A stretch of DNA of 64,000 bases from Bifidobacterium asteroides DSM 20089 (GCF_002715865.1 NZ_CP017696.1:1054001-1118000), one strand, 5' to 3'. Counted from the first letter of the stretch, positions 18,260 to 28,934 are shown. Translations and numbers: made by a program. The notes: generated from the letters alone by a model not told the origin.

Positions 18260-21200
18260 ATGCATCTGGTTTCCCGTCTGCGTCGCATCATGGCTATGAT
18301 GATTGTCCTGCTGGGCCTGCTGGCAGGCCTGGGCGTCGCATCCGCCCAGGCGGACGCTCCCATACTCACCGGGGGGGGGGGGGGGTCGTCAGACCCCTCG
18401 CGTAGCTGAGCAAACCCCCGCCACTGTCCCCGGCAACGCATCAAATATCCCACTTTCCTCGCCATCGCCGATACAAGCCACCCCGCCATTAAGCACCACG
18501 CCAGGCACCCCGTCATCGACGACGGGAACACCTGACAGCGCGGGCTCCGTTACGGCCAAGCCATCCGACAAGGCGGATGCGCAGGCCGCGCACACGGTGC
18601 GCTTCGACCCCGCCGACGGCGGCACACCCACACAGGCGAGGGTGAAAACCGGCACCCTCGCCACTCCCCCACAAGAAAACCCTGTGCGTGAGGGCTTCCG
18701 GTTCGACGGGTGGACCCATGACGGCCAGCCCTACGACTTCCGGACCCCTATCATCCAGGACATAACATTGAAAGCCCAGTGGTCGAAGACCACGGACTGG
18801 ACGCTGAGCCCGGAGCACGGACCCGCCTCCGGCACCCGGCTGACCATCAGCCCGCCCAGCCCGCAGGAACCCTACTACGTCAACGTCCAAGCCGCCGGAG
18901 AGCAGATCCTCGGCCTGACCGGCGACGGCCACATCCACACCTGGACACAGGACAGCATTCCCGAACAGGTGCCCGCCCCCGCCCGGGCTGCAGACGGGTT
19001 CCACTACCAGCAGGTCGCGGCAGGCAGCCGCCGGCAGGCCGCATTGGGATCCGACCGGCACATCTACACCTGGACCAGCCAACAGCCCGAACCCGTGATC
19101 CTCGACACCGGCCCAGACACCCTGTTCACCAGCATCAGCATCAACAATGATCTGTTGCTGGCCGTGGACCGGCAGGGCCAGGTTCACGCCATCCAAGACA
19201 GCCAGGACCCGAACCCGAAACCCGCCGAACAAGCCGAGACTGGCCTGCCCGGAAAGGCGCAAGCCGTCACCGCCGTAGCCTCCGGCAGCCGGACCCTCAT
19301 CATGGACGCGGACGGGCAAGCCTGGATCTGGGACACGAGCAACACACGCAACGTCAAGCCCGAACGCATCAAGCAGGACCCGGGCATGCGCACCGTCCAA
19401 GCCCAATCCCTCAACCAGGGGTTCCTCCTCCTGGACGAGAACGGACAGACCCGGTACCTGGCCGACAGCACAACCAATCCTACAGCCGTCAGCCTGCCGG
19501 GCGGCGTGCAGGCCAGCCAGATCACCACCGGTAATGGCCAGGCCACCATCACCGATACGGACGGCCACATCTGGGCCTGGAAGCCCGACAAAACGCCCAT
19601 CCGCGCGGACAACAAGGGACAGGTCTACGTGCAGGCCGTCAAGGCCGGCGGCAGGATCACCGCCATCAGCAGGCAGGGCAGCATGGTCACGTGGAACCTG
19701 GACCCTCAAAACAATCTAGACAGGCCAGCCAGACTCGACACCTCCCAGGCGTCCATCCTGGAATCAGTCAGCTTGGACGGCCAGCCGCTCAGACTAATCA
19801 AGAACAACGACTCATGGCAGGCGTACATACCTGCACACAAGCCGGGGCCAGCCACCATCACCATCGCCGGCAGGCAGGACGGCCAGCCCTTCACCAGGAG
19901 CCTTACGTACACCGTCGACCAGCCGCTGACCAGAGACGCCGAACCAAGATCCACATTTACCGTCCACTTCGACACAGGCGGAGGAAAACCCGAACCAGCA
20001 GACCAGAGTTTTTCCACCATAACCGGCAGGGTGAAGCGGCCCTCCCCCGACCCGACGCGCCAAGGCTTCCTGTTCGACGGATGGTTCATCGGGCATGCCG
20101 CGTACGATTTCAGCAAACCCGTCGACAAGGATCTTACCCTGACCGCCAGGTGGACACCGCAAAGCCGGAACAGCACGTGGGGCATCAGCCCCGACAGGGG
20201 CAGCCAGCTGGGCAGGGAACCCACCACCATCACCCCGCCAGACTCCGCCAGCCGGGGCATCAGGTTCAGCCAGATCAGCGGAGGAATAAACTCCAACTAT
20301 GGTTTTTCCTTGGCAGTGGGCAGCGACGGCAACGCCTACGCCTGGGGATACAACTACAATGGCCAGCTCGGCGACGGGACAAGCACCGAGCGGCATGCGC
20401 CGGTCATGGTGTGGATGCCCGACCGGAAGACGTACCCGGACCTGCCAGCGGATTTCACCTACGTGCAGGTCAGCGCCGGAGGCCAGCATTCGCTGGCCCT
20501 GGGCAGCGATGGAAACGCCTACGCCTGGGGGTACAACGTCCAAGGCCAGCTCGGCGACGGGACGGGCACCGGCCGGAATACGCCGGTCAGGGTGAAGACG
20601 CCTGACCGCAAGACGTATCCAGACCTGCCAGCGGATTTCACCTACGTGCAGGTCAGCGCCGGAGGCCAGCATTCGCTGGCCCTGGGCAGCGATGGGAACG
20701 CCTACGCCTGGGGGTACAACGTCAATGGCCAGCTCGGCGGCGGGACGAGCAACGACTATCGGCGTACGCCGGTCAGGGTGGAGACGCCTGACCGCAAGAC
20801 GTATCCAGACCTGCCAGCGGATTTCACCTACGTGCAGGTCAGCGCCGGACGGTATCATTCGCTGGCCCTGGGCAGCGACGGGAACGCCTGGGCATGGGGA
20901 AGCAACTTCGAAGGCCAGCTAGGCGACGGGACGGGCACCAACCGGAATACGCCGGTCATGGTGAAGACGCCCGACCGCAGCACGTACCCGGACCTACCAG
21001 CGGATTTCACCTACGTGCAGGTCAGCGCCGGATGGTTGCATTCGCTGGCCCTGGGCAGCGATGGGAACGCCTGGGCATGGGGACGCAACACCAATGGCCA
21101 GCTAGGCGACGGGACATCCGGCACCGACCGGACTGCGCCGGTCAGGGTGAAGATGCCTGACCGCAACACGTACCCGGACCTGCCCAAGGACTTCACCTAC

Positions 21201-21857
21201 GCGCAGGTCAGCGCCGAAGGCGATCATTCGCTGGCCGTGGGCAGCGACGGAAACGCCTGGGCATGGGGATGCAATTTTTATGGCCCACTCGGCAACAACA
21301 CCACCAACTGGCAGGGTGACGCGAATCCTGTTCCTAAGCGCGTGCGCGACTCCGCCAACCCCACCGACAAGAGCAAAGGACAGCAAGCCACACAAGTCAG
21401 CGGCGGATACCATTATTCGCTGGCCCTGGGCAGCGACGGCAACGCCTACGCCTGGGGATACAACAGCTCTGGCCAGCTCGGTGACGGCACCACAAACGAC
21501 AAGTCGGTTCCTGTGCCGGTGGCGTTCAACCTGCAGCTGGTGATCACCGGCGTCAGATTCGACCAGACCCCCGTATCAGGCCTGACCCGTGGCGATGGCA
21601 ATAGCGTCAGCGTGCTCACGCCCGCGCACGCGCCGGGCACGGTCATGGTCAGCGTGGACTACACGCTGGGCGGCGCACCCCAAACGCCGAACACTACCCT
21701 CAGATATACGTACCTGCCAGCAGGCGTGCTCCCCCAGGCCGGCGGGGAAGGCATCCTGCTGGCCCTGGCCACCGGCATGACCGGCATGGGCGGAGTCCTT
21801 GCATCCCGCCGCCACCGAAGGGAACAACACCAGCTGCTTCACGCTTCACTCGAGTAA
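18260..21857 (+). CDS. RCC1-repeat surface protein C, phase-variable, OFF as read
   Basis: Third paralogue. The signal-peptide frame from ATG 18260 ([14 protein letters not shown]..., nearly identical to copy B) meets fifteen G at 18371-18385 and stops at TGA 18407-18409 after 49 codons. Loss of one G, or gain of two, would join it to the downstream frame ending at 21857, giving about 1,198 residues. That frame has the two B repeats, an N-terminal RCC1-like region, RCC1 blades dominated by a near-identical 61-residue unit with [20 protein letters not shown], and LPQAG with helix and basic tail. The absence of internal stops suggests the gene is periodically expressed. Confidence 0.87.
18371..18385 (+). 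repeat. Poly-G(15) phase-variation tract, gene C
   Basis: Fifteen G at the same codon boundary as in gene B. The length is one more than the in-frame value of 14, so the product truncates just after the signal peptide. Confidence 0.85.
20451..21270 (+). repeat. Tandem 183/186-bp coding repeats in gene C
   Basis: The anchor GATTTCACCTA recurs at 20451, 20634, 20820 and 21003, with a variant at 21189, giving a period of 183 or 186 bp (61-62 codons). Each unit is one RCC1 blade. Several units are close to identical at DNA level, so unequal recombination could change blade number without breaking the frame. Confidence 0.85.
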
Positions 21858-21901
21858 GAGCGGCCGGGCGGCGTATCAATCCCCCGCCCCCGGCCTTTAC
21901 A

Positions 21902-21974
21902 GGGGGAGCAGGGAGGGAAAGTGCCACTGAAAGCTCAAATCCCAAGAGAGCCGACACTTTCCTCCTGCGCCCCC
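21902..21974 (+). terminator. Long stem-loop after gene C
   Basis: GGGGGAGCAGGGAGGGAAAG and the next TG pair with CACTTTCCTCCTGCGCCCCC; the loop is AAGCTCAAATCCCAAGAGAGC-like. It belongs to the same family as the elements after copies A, B and D. The rest of 21858-22393 has no gene; its 3' part is the leader of copy D. Confidence 0.65.
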
Positions 21975-22393
21975 ACCACGCTTCCGCAGGCAGAAGCCGA
22001 GGGCAGGCATGCACCGCCCCCACCCCCCTGGGAGAGGAGGAAGCACGGCCTGACCGGCCAGGAGGCTTAACAGCCCCTAGCCAGCCTGACCGCTGTTCAT
22101 CTCCAAACCCCGAATAATGACTATAAGCAGCCACTCTTCCAAAGCCGAAAGAATCAATGTTCCCGTAAAGCTGGACGGGATTTGGCCGATGCCTATAGGT
22201 TCATATGGTATGATTTTTGTGGGGATGTTGAGGGGTCTTTCGTCTTCTGACTGCATCAGCGCAATTGGCGCCAGATCAGCCTTGAATGGCCGAGAGACTC
22301 TTCTGAAAGTAAGACGTAGCAGTGGTGTTGGCCGGCCGTTGGGGAAGAACAGATGGCAGGCAAGCCTGTTGTTGGGGAAGAGGTTTGTAAGTC

Positions 22394-25300
22394 ATGCGTA
22401 TAAGCTCCCGATTGCGTTCGCTGTCGTTCGCGATTATTCTTATGCTGCTCCAGTCAGGCTTGGGCATGGTCGAAGCCGAAGCTGAAACCGACGCTGGTAC
22501 TGAATCTATGTTTATCGGGGGGGGGGGGGGTCGTCAGACCCCTCGCGTAGCTAAGCAAACCCCCGCCACTCTTCCCAGCAGCACAACCGGCACGCCGCTT
22601 CCCTCGCCCTCGCCTCTGACAACTGCCTCCCCCCTGAGCCCCACGACATCAAGCCCAAACACCCCGTCATCGCCGACAAATAGTCCAAGCAGTGCAGACT
22701 CCGCTTCAACCAGGCCATCCCGGCAGACAGATGATCAGGCCGCGCACACGGTGCGCTTCGATCCGGCCGACGGAAGCAAACCCACCCAAACGACCGTGAA
22801 AACCGGAACCCTCGCCTCACCTCCGCAAAAGAACCCGCAACGTGAGGGCTCCCGGTTCGACGGGTGGACACGTGATGGCCAGCCCTTCGATTTCCAGACC
22901 CCCATCCTCCAGGACACGACCCTGAAAGCCCAGTGGTCGAAAACCACGGACTGGACGCTGAGCCCGAACCACGGACCCTCCTCCGGCGCCCGCCTGACCC
23001 TCAGCCCGCCCGACAAGCAGGAGCCCTACTACACGAGCATCCACACGGCAGACAGCCAGTTTATCGGCCTGACAGGCGACGGCAACATCTACATTTGGAC
23101 ACAAGACGGCACACCAAAACAGGTTCCTCTCCCTGCCCAGGCTCCCGACGGATTCCACTACCTGCAGGCCGCAGCCGGCAGCCAATGGCAGGCGGCCCTC
23201 GGATCCGACCAGCACATCTACACCTGGACCAGCCAACAGCCCACGCCCGCCATCCTCGACACTGATCGGAACATCAGGTTCACCAGCATCAGCACAAGCA
23301 GCAACCGGCTGCTGGCCGTGGACCAGCAGGGCCGTGTCCACAATTTCCAGGCCAGCCAGGCCGACAGCCGGAACATGAAACCCACTGAGCAATCCACGAT
23401 CAGCCTGCCCGGGCAAGCTCAGGCGACACTCGCCGTCGCCTCCCCCAGCCGGACACTCATCGTGGACGCGGACGGGCAGGCATGGTCATGGAAGCCAGGC
23501 CAGGCAGGAAACTCGAAGCCGTCACCCATCATGCAGGATCAGAGTGTGCGCATCATCCAGACTGCAGCCCTCAACCAGGGGCTGCTCCTGCTGGACGCTG
23601 ACGGGCAGACCCGGTACCTGGCCGACAGCACGACCAGCGCCAAAGCCGTCAACCTGCCAGAAAGCACGAAAGCCAGCCGGATCAGCGCCAGCAATGACCA
23701 AGCCATAATCACAGACAAGGACGGGCACCTCTGGTCCTGGAAGCCAGGCGAGGCGCCCATGCGCGCAGACAGCGGGAACCAGCACTACATGCAAGCAGTC
23801 CGCATCGACAACGAAATCGCCGCCCTAGACAGGCAGGGCAGCCTATATCAGTGGAGCATCGACACCCACGGCCAGCCCGGCAAGCCGGCAAAAATCGACT
23901 CCACCACAGCTCCCACCCTGGAATCAGCCAGCCTGGATGGCCAAGACTTGACACTCAGCAAAACCGGCGATACGTGGCAGACAGATGTCCCCGCCCGCAA
24001 TCCCGGTCTGGCCGTCATCACCATCACCGGCAGGCAGGACGATAAGCCCTTTACCAAGAGCCTTGACTACACGGTCGACCAGACCCTGACCAGAGCCGTC
24101 CAGCCTGGCTCCACCTACAAGGTCAGCTTCAGCACAGCAGGAGGAAGCCAGGCACCCCAACCCCAGCAGGTCACCTATCCATTCGGGAGGGTGCAACGCC
24201 CCTACCCAGACCCGACCCGCAGCGGCTACCAGTTCGACGGATGGTTCATCGGCAACGCCGCCTACGACTTCAGCAAGCCCGTCACCGACAACCTCACCCT
24301 CACCGCCCACTGGACCTACAAAGACCCCAACAACACCTGGAGAATCAACCCCGACACGGGTAGCCAGCTCGGCCACGAAACCACCACCATCACCCCGCCA
24401 ACCAGCCAGGGGATCAGATTCAACCAAACCAGCAGCTCAAGTAACGTAAAGGACTTCTCGTCAGCTGCATTTTCCTTGGCTGTAGGCAGCGACGGGAACG
24501 CCTACGCCTGGGGAAACAACATGTATAGCCAGCTCGGAAATGGAACGACCACAGATCAAGCTATGCCCGTGCAGGTGAAAAAACCTGCAGGTGCACCAGC
24601 GAACTTCACCTACGTGCAGATCAGTGCCGGAGCCAGTCATTCTTTGGCCATAGGCAGCGACGGGTACGTATATGCCTGGGGAAATAATAACCACGGACAG
24701 CTCGGCAACAATACCAAATCGAATTCCTCAATCCCCGTGCGCGTCTATGGTGCAAGCAACTCCGGCGAGGGTCTGAAAGCAGTCCAGGTCTGCGCAGGAA
24801 TGTGGAACTCCATGGCGCTGGGCATCGACGGGACAGTGTTCACATGGGGAAGCCAAGCTAGAGGATATGACACCACAAGTGGCACTACCCCACAAACCAT
24901 TCCCACAACGGTGAAGGACTCTTCAGACCCGAGCGGAGTCTTCCACGCCGTGCAGATAAGCACCAGCTGGTCTTTCAACCTTGCAATCGGCCAGGACGGG
25001 TACGTGTACGTCTGGGGCTACAACACCAACGGCCAGTTCGGTAACAACACAAGCGACGGAATTCATACAACTACTGTGCATTCAACGCCCAGCCGCATAC
25101 CCAATCCTGCATACCCCCAGGATACGAGCAGAGGGTGGAGAGCCTTACAGGTGAGCGCCGGAGGATGGCATGCACTGGTCATCGATGAGGAAAATAAAAT
25201 ATGGGCATGGGGATTCAACCGGAATGGTCAGATTGGCAACGGCTCAAGTAGCGACTATAACGCAAATCCTCTTCCCAAGCAGGTACGGATTAATCCGAAT

Positions 25301-25987
25301 GACTCAAGCACTGGTCTGAAAGCCACACAGGTGAGCGCCGGAATCTATCACTCGATGGCCATAGACACCAATGGGAGCGTTTGGGCATGGGGACAGAACG
25401 ATAATGGTCAGGTCGGTGACGGTACCACGAATGATCGCCTTTCTCCCGTCAAGGTCTTCGACTCCGCACAATCCACAAGCTCGGCAGGCCCATGGCTGAA
25501 AGCCGTTCAATTAAACGCAGGATATAAGCATTCACTAGCGATAGACCCGAGGGGGTACGCAAGAGCGTGGGGAAACAACTTTTCTGGTCAGCTTGGTAAC
25601 GGAATAAGCAACAATGACGATAGCGCGAATCCTATTCCCGTGCCGGTGATGTTCAATCTGCAACCTGTGATCACCGGGGCCATATTCGAAGCCAGCCCAG
25701 GCACGAATCTGACTCCTGTAAGCAACAGCGATAGCGTCACCGTGCTCACGCCCCCGCACCAGCCGGGCCCGGTCACAGTTAGCGTGGACTACACGCTTGG
25801 TGGCAAAGCCCAAAGCCCCGTCACCTCCCTCAGATACACGTACACGCCTGCAGGCGTGCTGCCCAGGGCTGGCGGGGAAGGCATCCTGCTGGCCTTCGCT
25901 ACGGGCATGACAGGCATGGGCGGGGTCCTGGCATCACGCCGCCACCGAAAAGAAATACGCCAGCTGCTTCACGCTTCGCACGAGTAA
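22394..25987 (+). CDS. RCC1-repeat surface protein D, phase-variable, ON as read
   Basis: Fourth paralogue, 1,197 residues in one open frame from ATG 22394, preceded by GGGGAAGAGG. The signal peptide differs from the other three (MRISSRLRSLSFAIILML..., ending near AEAE). Fourteen G at 22517-22530 are in frame and encode Gly4-5 before RQTPRVAKQ. The order then matches the other copies: Pro/Ser/Thr linker, B repeat, RCC1-like region, second B repeat (about 24115-24320), more diverged RCC1 blades, LPRAG, hydrophobic helix and RRHRKE tail. Its blades are the least like the other copies, so it is probably the oldest diverged member. It is one of two copies that can make full-length protein in this sequence. 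Confidence 0.88.
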   Translation: MRISSRLRSLSFAIILMLLQSGLGMVEAEAETDAGTESMFIGGGGGRQTPRVAKQTPATLPSSTTGTPLPSPSPLTTASPLSPTTSSPNTPSSPTNSPSSADSASTRPSRQTDDQAAHTVRFDPADGSKPTQTTVKTGTLASPPQKNPQREGSRFDGWTRDGQPFDFQTPILQDTTLKAQWSKTTDWTLSPNHGPSSGARLTLSPPDKQEPYYTSIHTADSQFIGLTGDGNIYIWTQDGTPKQVPLPAQAPDGFHYLQAAAGSQWQAALGSDQHIYTWTSQQPTPAILDTDRNIRFTSISTSSNRLLAVDQQGRVHNFQASQADSRNMKPTEQSTISLPGQAQATLAVASPSRTLIVDADGQAWSWKPGQAGNSKPSPIMQDQSVRIIQTAALNQGLLLLDADGQTRYLADSTTSAKAVNLPESTKASRISASNDQAIITDKDGHLWSWKPGEAPMRADSGNQHYMQAVRIDNEIAALDRQGSLYQWSIDTHGQPGKPAKIDSTTAPTLESASLDGQDLTLSKTGDTWQTDVPARNPGLAVITITGRQDDKPFTKSLDYTVDQTLTRAVQPGSTYKVSFSTAGGSQAPQPQQVTYPFGRVQRPYPDPTRSGYQFDGWFIGNAAYDFSKPVTDNLTLTAHWTYKDPNNTWRINPDTGSQLGHETTTITPPTSQGIRFNQTSSSSNVKDFSSAAFSLAVGSDGNAYAWGNNMYSQLGNGTTTDQAMPVQVKKPAGAPANFTYVQISAGASHSLAIGSDGYVYAWGNNNHGQLGNNTKSNSSIPVRVYGASNSGEGLKAVQVCAGMWNSMALGIDGTVFTWGSQARGYDTTSGTTPQTIPTTVKDSSDPSGVFHAVQISTSWSFNLAIGQDGYVYVWGYNTNGQFGNNTSDGIHTTTVHSTPSRIPNPAYPQDTSRGWRALQVSAGGWHALVIDEENKIWAWGFNRNGQIGNGSSSDYNANPLPKQVRINPNDSSTGLKATQVSAGIYHSMAIDTNGSVWAWGQNDNGQVGDGTTNDRLSPVKVFDSAQSTSSAGPWLKAVQLNAGYKHSLAIDPRGYARAWGNNFSGQLGNGISNNDDSANPIPVPVMFNLQPVITGAIFEASPGTNLTPVSNSDSVTVLTPPHQPGPVTVSVDYTLGGKAQSPVTSLRYTYTPAGVLPRAGGEGILLAFATGMTGMGGVLASRRHRKEIRQLLHASHE
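22517..22530 (+). repeat. Poly-G(14) phase-variation tract, gene D
   Basis: Fourteen G begin at codon 42 on a codon boundary and satisfy the 3n+2 rule, so the signal peptide is joined to the long frame. Confidence 0.85.
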
Positions 25988-26031
25988 GACAGGCCGGGAG
26001 GCGTATCAATCCCCCGCCCCCGGCCCACATA

Positions 26032-26104
26032 GGGGGAGCAGGGAGGAAACGTGTCACTGAAGGCTCAAACCCCAAGAGAGCCGACACTCCCTTCCTCGCC
26101 CCCA
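26032..26104 (+). terminator. Long stem-loop after gene D
   Basis: GGGGGAGCAGGGAGGAAACG and the next TGTC pair imperfectly with GACACTCCCTTCCTCGCCCC; the loop matches that after copy C. Fourth member of the family. The remainder of 25988-26330 holds no gene that I can support. Confidence 0.6.
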
Positions 26105-26330
26105 CCACACTTCTGCAGACAGGGACAGAGGGCAGGCATGCACGCTCCCGCCTCCGTTTTGGAGAGGAGAAAACACGGCCAAGCCGGCCACGGATATATA
26201 GGTCCCAGCCAACCTGGACGCTTTGTCTATTCCCCAGCATAATCGCGCAAACAGCGGCTCCAGCCCCGCGCATTCAGCCTCGCTCACCTTCACCCACAGC
26301 CAAGCCTCGACGGGCCATGCTGTGAAAGTT

Positions 26331-26346
26331 GCGGTATCGTTACCGC
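26331..26346 (+). promoter_or_regulatory. LacI-type operator upstream of the regulator gene
   Basis: GCGGTATCGTTACCGC is a 16-bp near-perfect palindrome with a central CG, typical of LacI/GalR-family operators. It lies 110 bp upstream of the regulator start, which suggests autoregulation of the regulator-kinase pair. Confidence 0.6.
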
Positions 26347-26455
26347 ACTGATATAACTGAAGGCTGTCAGAACCGTTCGCCTGCCCATGGCGGCGGTTAG
26401 GCAACCGCCGAGGTTGGCAGTCCGGCCCGGCGGCCGACCACTTCGACGAAAGGCC

Positions 26456-27493
26456 ATGATGGCGTACGCGACGATCAGGGATGTGGCCCAACGGGCCGGA
26501 GTCTCCGTATCGACGGTCTCCCGAGCCCTCAACGACTCCGGGCGCATCTCCCCCGCCACACGACAGCGCATCAACCAGGTCATCCACGACCTGCACTATG
26601 TGCCGGACTCCCGGGCCCGATCCATGCACTCCGCCCACTCGCGCACCATCGGCCTGCTCATCCCCGACATCCGCAACTCCTACTTCGCGGATCTGGCCTA
26701 TCTGATTCAGGGCCAACTGCTCAACCACGGCTTCCAGACCCTGATCTGCACCTCCACCCAGGGCGACCCCGGCGAGGATCGGGCCCAGGTGCGCAACCTG
26801 CTGGGCCAACACATCGACGGAGCCATCATCGTGCCCGGGCCGCGTTCCTCGCACACCCTGGAGGAGCTGACCCGACGCGGACTGCCCCTGGTCTGCGTGG
26901 ACCGTGCCGCCGAGGGTGCCGCCGGACACGACGGGCGGACAATCCCCTACGTGGACGCCGACCCCAAGCCCGGTCTGCGGCAGGCCCTTGAGGATCTGCA
27001 CGCCCAGGGCCACCGACGCATCACCCTGGTGCCCGGACCCCTCAAGGAATCGGCCACCTTCCGCGAACGCCTGGACGTCTACCGGGACCTGCTGGCAGGC
27101 ATCGAGGGCATGGACGACCCCCTGGCCAACCAGGTGGAGCCCGGCACCTTCGACCCCGACATGATCGACCTCTGGGCCCGGCAGGGAATCACCGGCGTGC
27201 TCTTCGGATCCTCCCTGGATGCCATACGCGCCATCAAAACGGCCCAGTCCCGAGGAATCGGCATCGGCGAGGACCTGTCCATGATCACCTTCGACGACCT
27301 GCCCGTCTTCCGCATCCTGACCCCGGCCGTATCGACCATCTCCCAGCAGATCGACACCATGGGGACCCGCTGCGTGGACATGCTCCTGGCTCTGATGGCG
27401 GGCTCGCCCGTGCGGTCGGTCCGGCTGCAGACCAGCTATCGCCACTGCGCTTCGGTGGGTCGCCCGCCCGCGCACACCGGCCAGGATCCCTGA
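26456..27493 (+). CDS. LacI-family transcriptional regulator (probably ribose/nucleoside related)
   Basis: About 345 residues. The N-terminal helix-turn-helix reads ATIRDVAQRAGVSVSTVSRAL, followed by the hinge region (YVPDSRARSM) and a periplasmic-binding-protein-like sensor domain with GLLIPDIRNSYFADL. I chose the ATG at 26456 (another lies three bases later), since the DNA-binding domain normally begins at the N-terminus; an upstream in-frame ATG at 26387 would add an unlikely tail. The gene is followed after 54 bp by a ribokinase-family gene, so a sugar such as ribose is the likely effector, by context. Confidence 0.88.
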   Translation: MMAYATIRDVAQRAGVSVSTVSRALNDSGRISPATRQRINQVIHDLHYVPDSRARSMHSAHSRTIGLLIPDIRNSYFADLAYLIQGQLLNHGFQTLICTSTQGDPGEDRAQVRNLLGQHIDGAIIVPGPRSSHTLEELTRRGLPLVCVDRAAEGAAGHDGRTIPYVDADPKPGLRQALEDLHAQGHRRITLVPGPLKESATFRERLDVYRDLLAGIEGMDDPLANQVEPGTFDPDMIDLWARQGITGVLFGSSLDAIRAIKTAQSRGIGIGEDLSMITFDDLPVFRILTPAVSTISQQIDTMGTRCVDMLLALMAGSPVRSVRLQTSYRHCASVGRPPAHTGQDP

Positions 27494-27547
27494 ACCTGGC
27501 ACAGCGTGATCATCAAGGCGGACAAGCTCATCAAGGAACGGAGAAAC

Positions 27548-28531
27548 ATGATTCAAGATATGGCGGCGGCACCCGACCAGGTGCTCAAGGGACTGGATGC
27601 CATCACGGGGTCCATCTCGGTGGTCGGGTCCATGAATGCGGACTACACCGTCAACACCGACCGGCTGCCCAAGCCCGGCGAGACCATCAACGGGGGTCCC
27701 CTGCAGGTGCTGCCCGGCGGCAAGTCGGCCAACCAAGCGGCGACCGCGGCCCGCATCGGCGCCCAGGTCAGGCTCTTCGGGGCCGTGGGATCCGACTCCA
27801 ACGCCGACTTCCTGCTGGGGCAGTTGGGCAACGCCGGGGTGGACGTCTCCCATGTGATGACCGTGCCGGGAGCCAGCGGAACCACAGTCATCACCGTGGA
27901 TGCGCGCGGCGAGAACACCATCGTCTACTCCCCCGGCTCCAACGGCAAGGTGGATGTGGACTACGCCCACCGCTCCCGCCAGGCCCTGACCTCGGCCAAG
28001 GTGCTGGGGCTGTGCCTGGAGAGCCCCATCGAGACGGTCACCGAGGTCGCGCGCATGGGCCACGAGGCAGGCATGACCGTGCTGCTCAACGACTCCCCCT
28101 TCCGCGCCGACCTGCCCGCCGACCTGATCGCCAACTCGGACCTGATCCTGGTCAACGAGCATGAGATGGCCCAGCTTCTGGGCATCGACGAACCCGAGGA
28201 CGGCGACTGGCTGGGGGCCGACTGGGACCAGATCAACCAGACCATGCAGGACTTCGGCTTCCACCGGGCCATTGTCACCTTGGGCGGCGAAGGATCCATG
28301 GTGCTGGACCAGGGCCGGACCTACCGGATTCACGCCGTGCATGTGGACGCCGTGGACACCACTGGCTGCGGGGACGCCTTCATGGGTACCGTGCTGGCCG
28401 GCCTTGCCTCCGACATGACCCTGGTGCAGGCCGCCCAGCTGGCCTCCTACGTCTCCGCCTACGCTGCCACCGGGCAGGGGGCGCAGGCCTCCTACGGCAC
28501 GGCCGAGCAGATTAGGCTGCGTTTCTCCTGA
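27548..28531 (+). CDS. rbsK: Ribokinase-family (PfkB) sugar kinase
   Basis: About 327 residues from the ATG at 27548, which has GGAG upstream. PfkB family marks: SVVGSMNADYTVNTDRLPKPGET near the N-terminus, LPGGKSANQAATAARIGA (substrate-binding GGK.AN.A, signature 1), VTLGGEGSMVL, and DTTGCGDAFMGTVLAG with the catalytic Asp (signature 2). Ribokinase phosphorylates ribose at O5 to feed the pentose phosphate or bifid shunt. A related sugar or nucleoside kinase role is possible. It lies directly downstream of the LacI-type gene. Confidence 0.88.
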   Translation: MIQDMAAAPDQVLKGLDAITGSISVVGSMNADYTVNTDRLPKPGETINGGPLQVLPGGKSANQAATAARIGAQVRLFGAVGSDSNADFLLGQLGNAGVDVSHVMTVPGASGTTVITVDARGENTIVYSPGSNGKVDVDYAHRSRQALTSAKVLGLCLESPIETVTEVARMGHEAGMTVLLNDSPFRADLPADLIANSDLILVNEHEMAQLLGIDEPEDGDWLGADWDQINQTMQDFGFHRAIVTLGGEGSMVLDQGRTYRIHAVHVDAVDTTGCGDAFMGTVLAGLASDMTLVQAAQLASYVSAYAATGQGAQASYGTAEQIRLRFS

Positions 28532-28934
28532 GACTGGGCGCTCGGGGGCGGACCATCAAAATCAAGCCATCGGGATTAGTCCACCGGGGTCTTATGACCG
28601 AGGTCCGTTGGTCAGGGTCCAACGATTAGGCAGGTGGACCGCTTTTGGCCCCTCCCCGGCTTTGTCAGGCCGACGAACCGTTGTGGAATGCACGACGGAG
28701 AGTCGGCCTGACTGGTATTTGAGTGAAGGAACGGCGTTAAGCCCCTCGAGGTGGCTAAACCGATGATCAGTAACCACATCTGCAAAGCCACAATCCTTCG
28801 ACCAATCATCAAGCACCCACCCCCGATTGTGACTGCTCCGAATCATCCACCTTGCGATAGCCAGGGACCATATTTGACCACATCATCCCTCGGACTGATA
28901 GCGCCTCCCATCACCCACGAATATTGTTGGTTCC
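28532..28934. other. Intergenic region with an 11-bp inverted repeat
   Basis: No coding frame is convincing. GTCAGGCCGAC at 28664-28674 and GTCGGCCTGAC at 28702-28712 form a perfect inverted repeat with a 27-base loop. It could be a terminator for the kinase gene or a regulator site for the histidine kinase gene downstream. The promoter of that gene must also lie here. Confidence 0.5.

Noticed and set aside
20451-21270. Regular repeats considered as a CRISPR array
   Set aside because: The period is 183-186 bp, the units are coding RCC1 blades in frame, and there are no short repeats with unique spacers.
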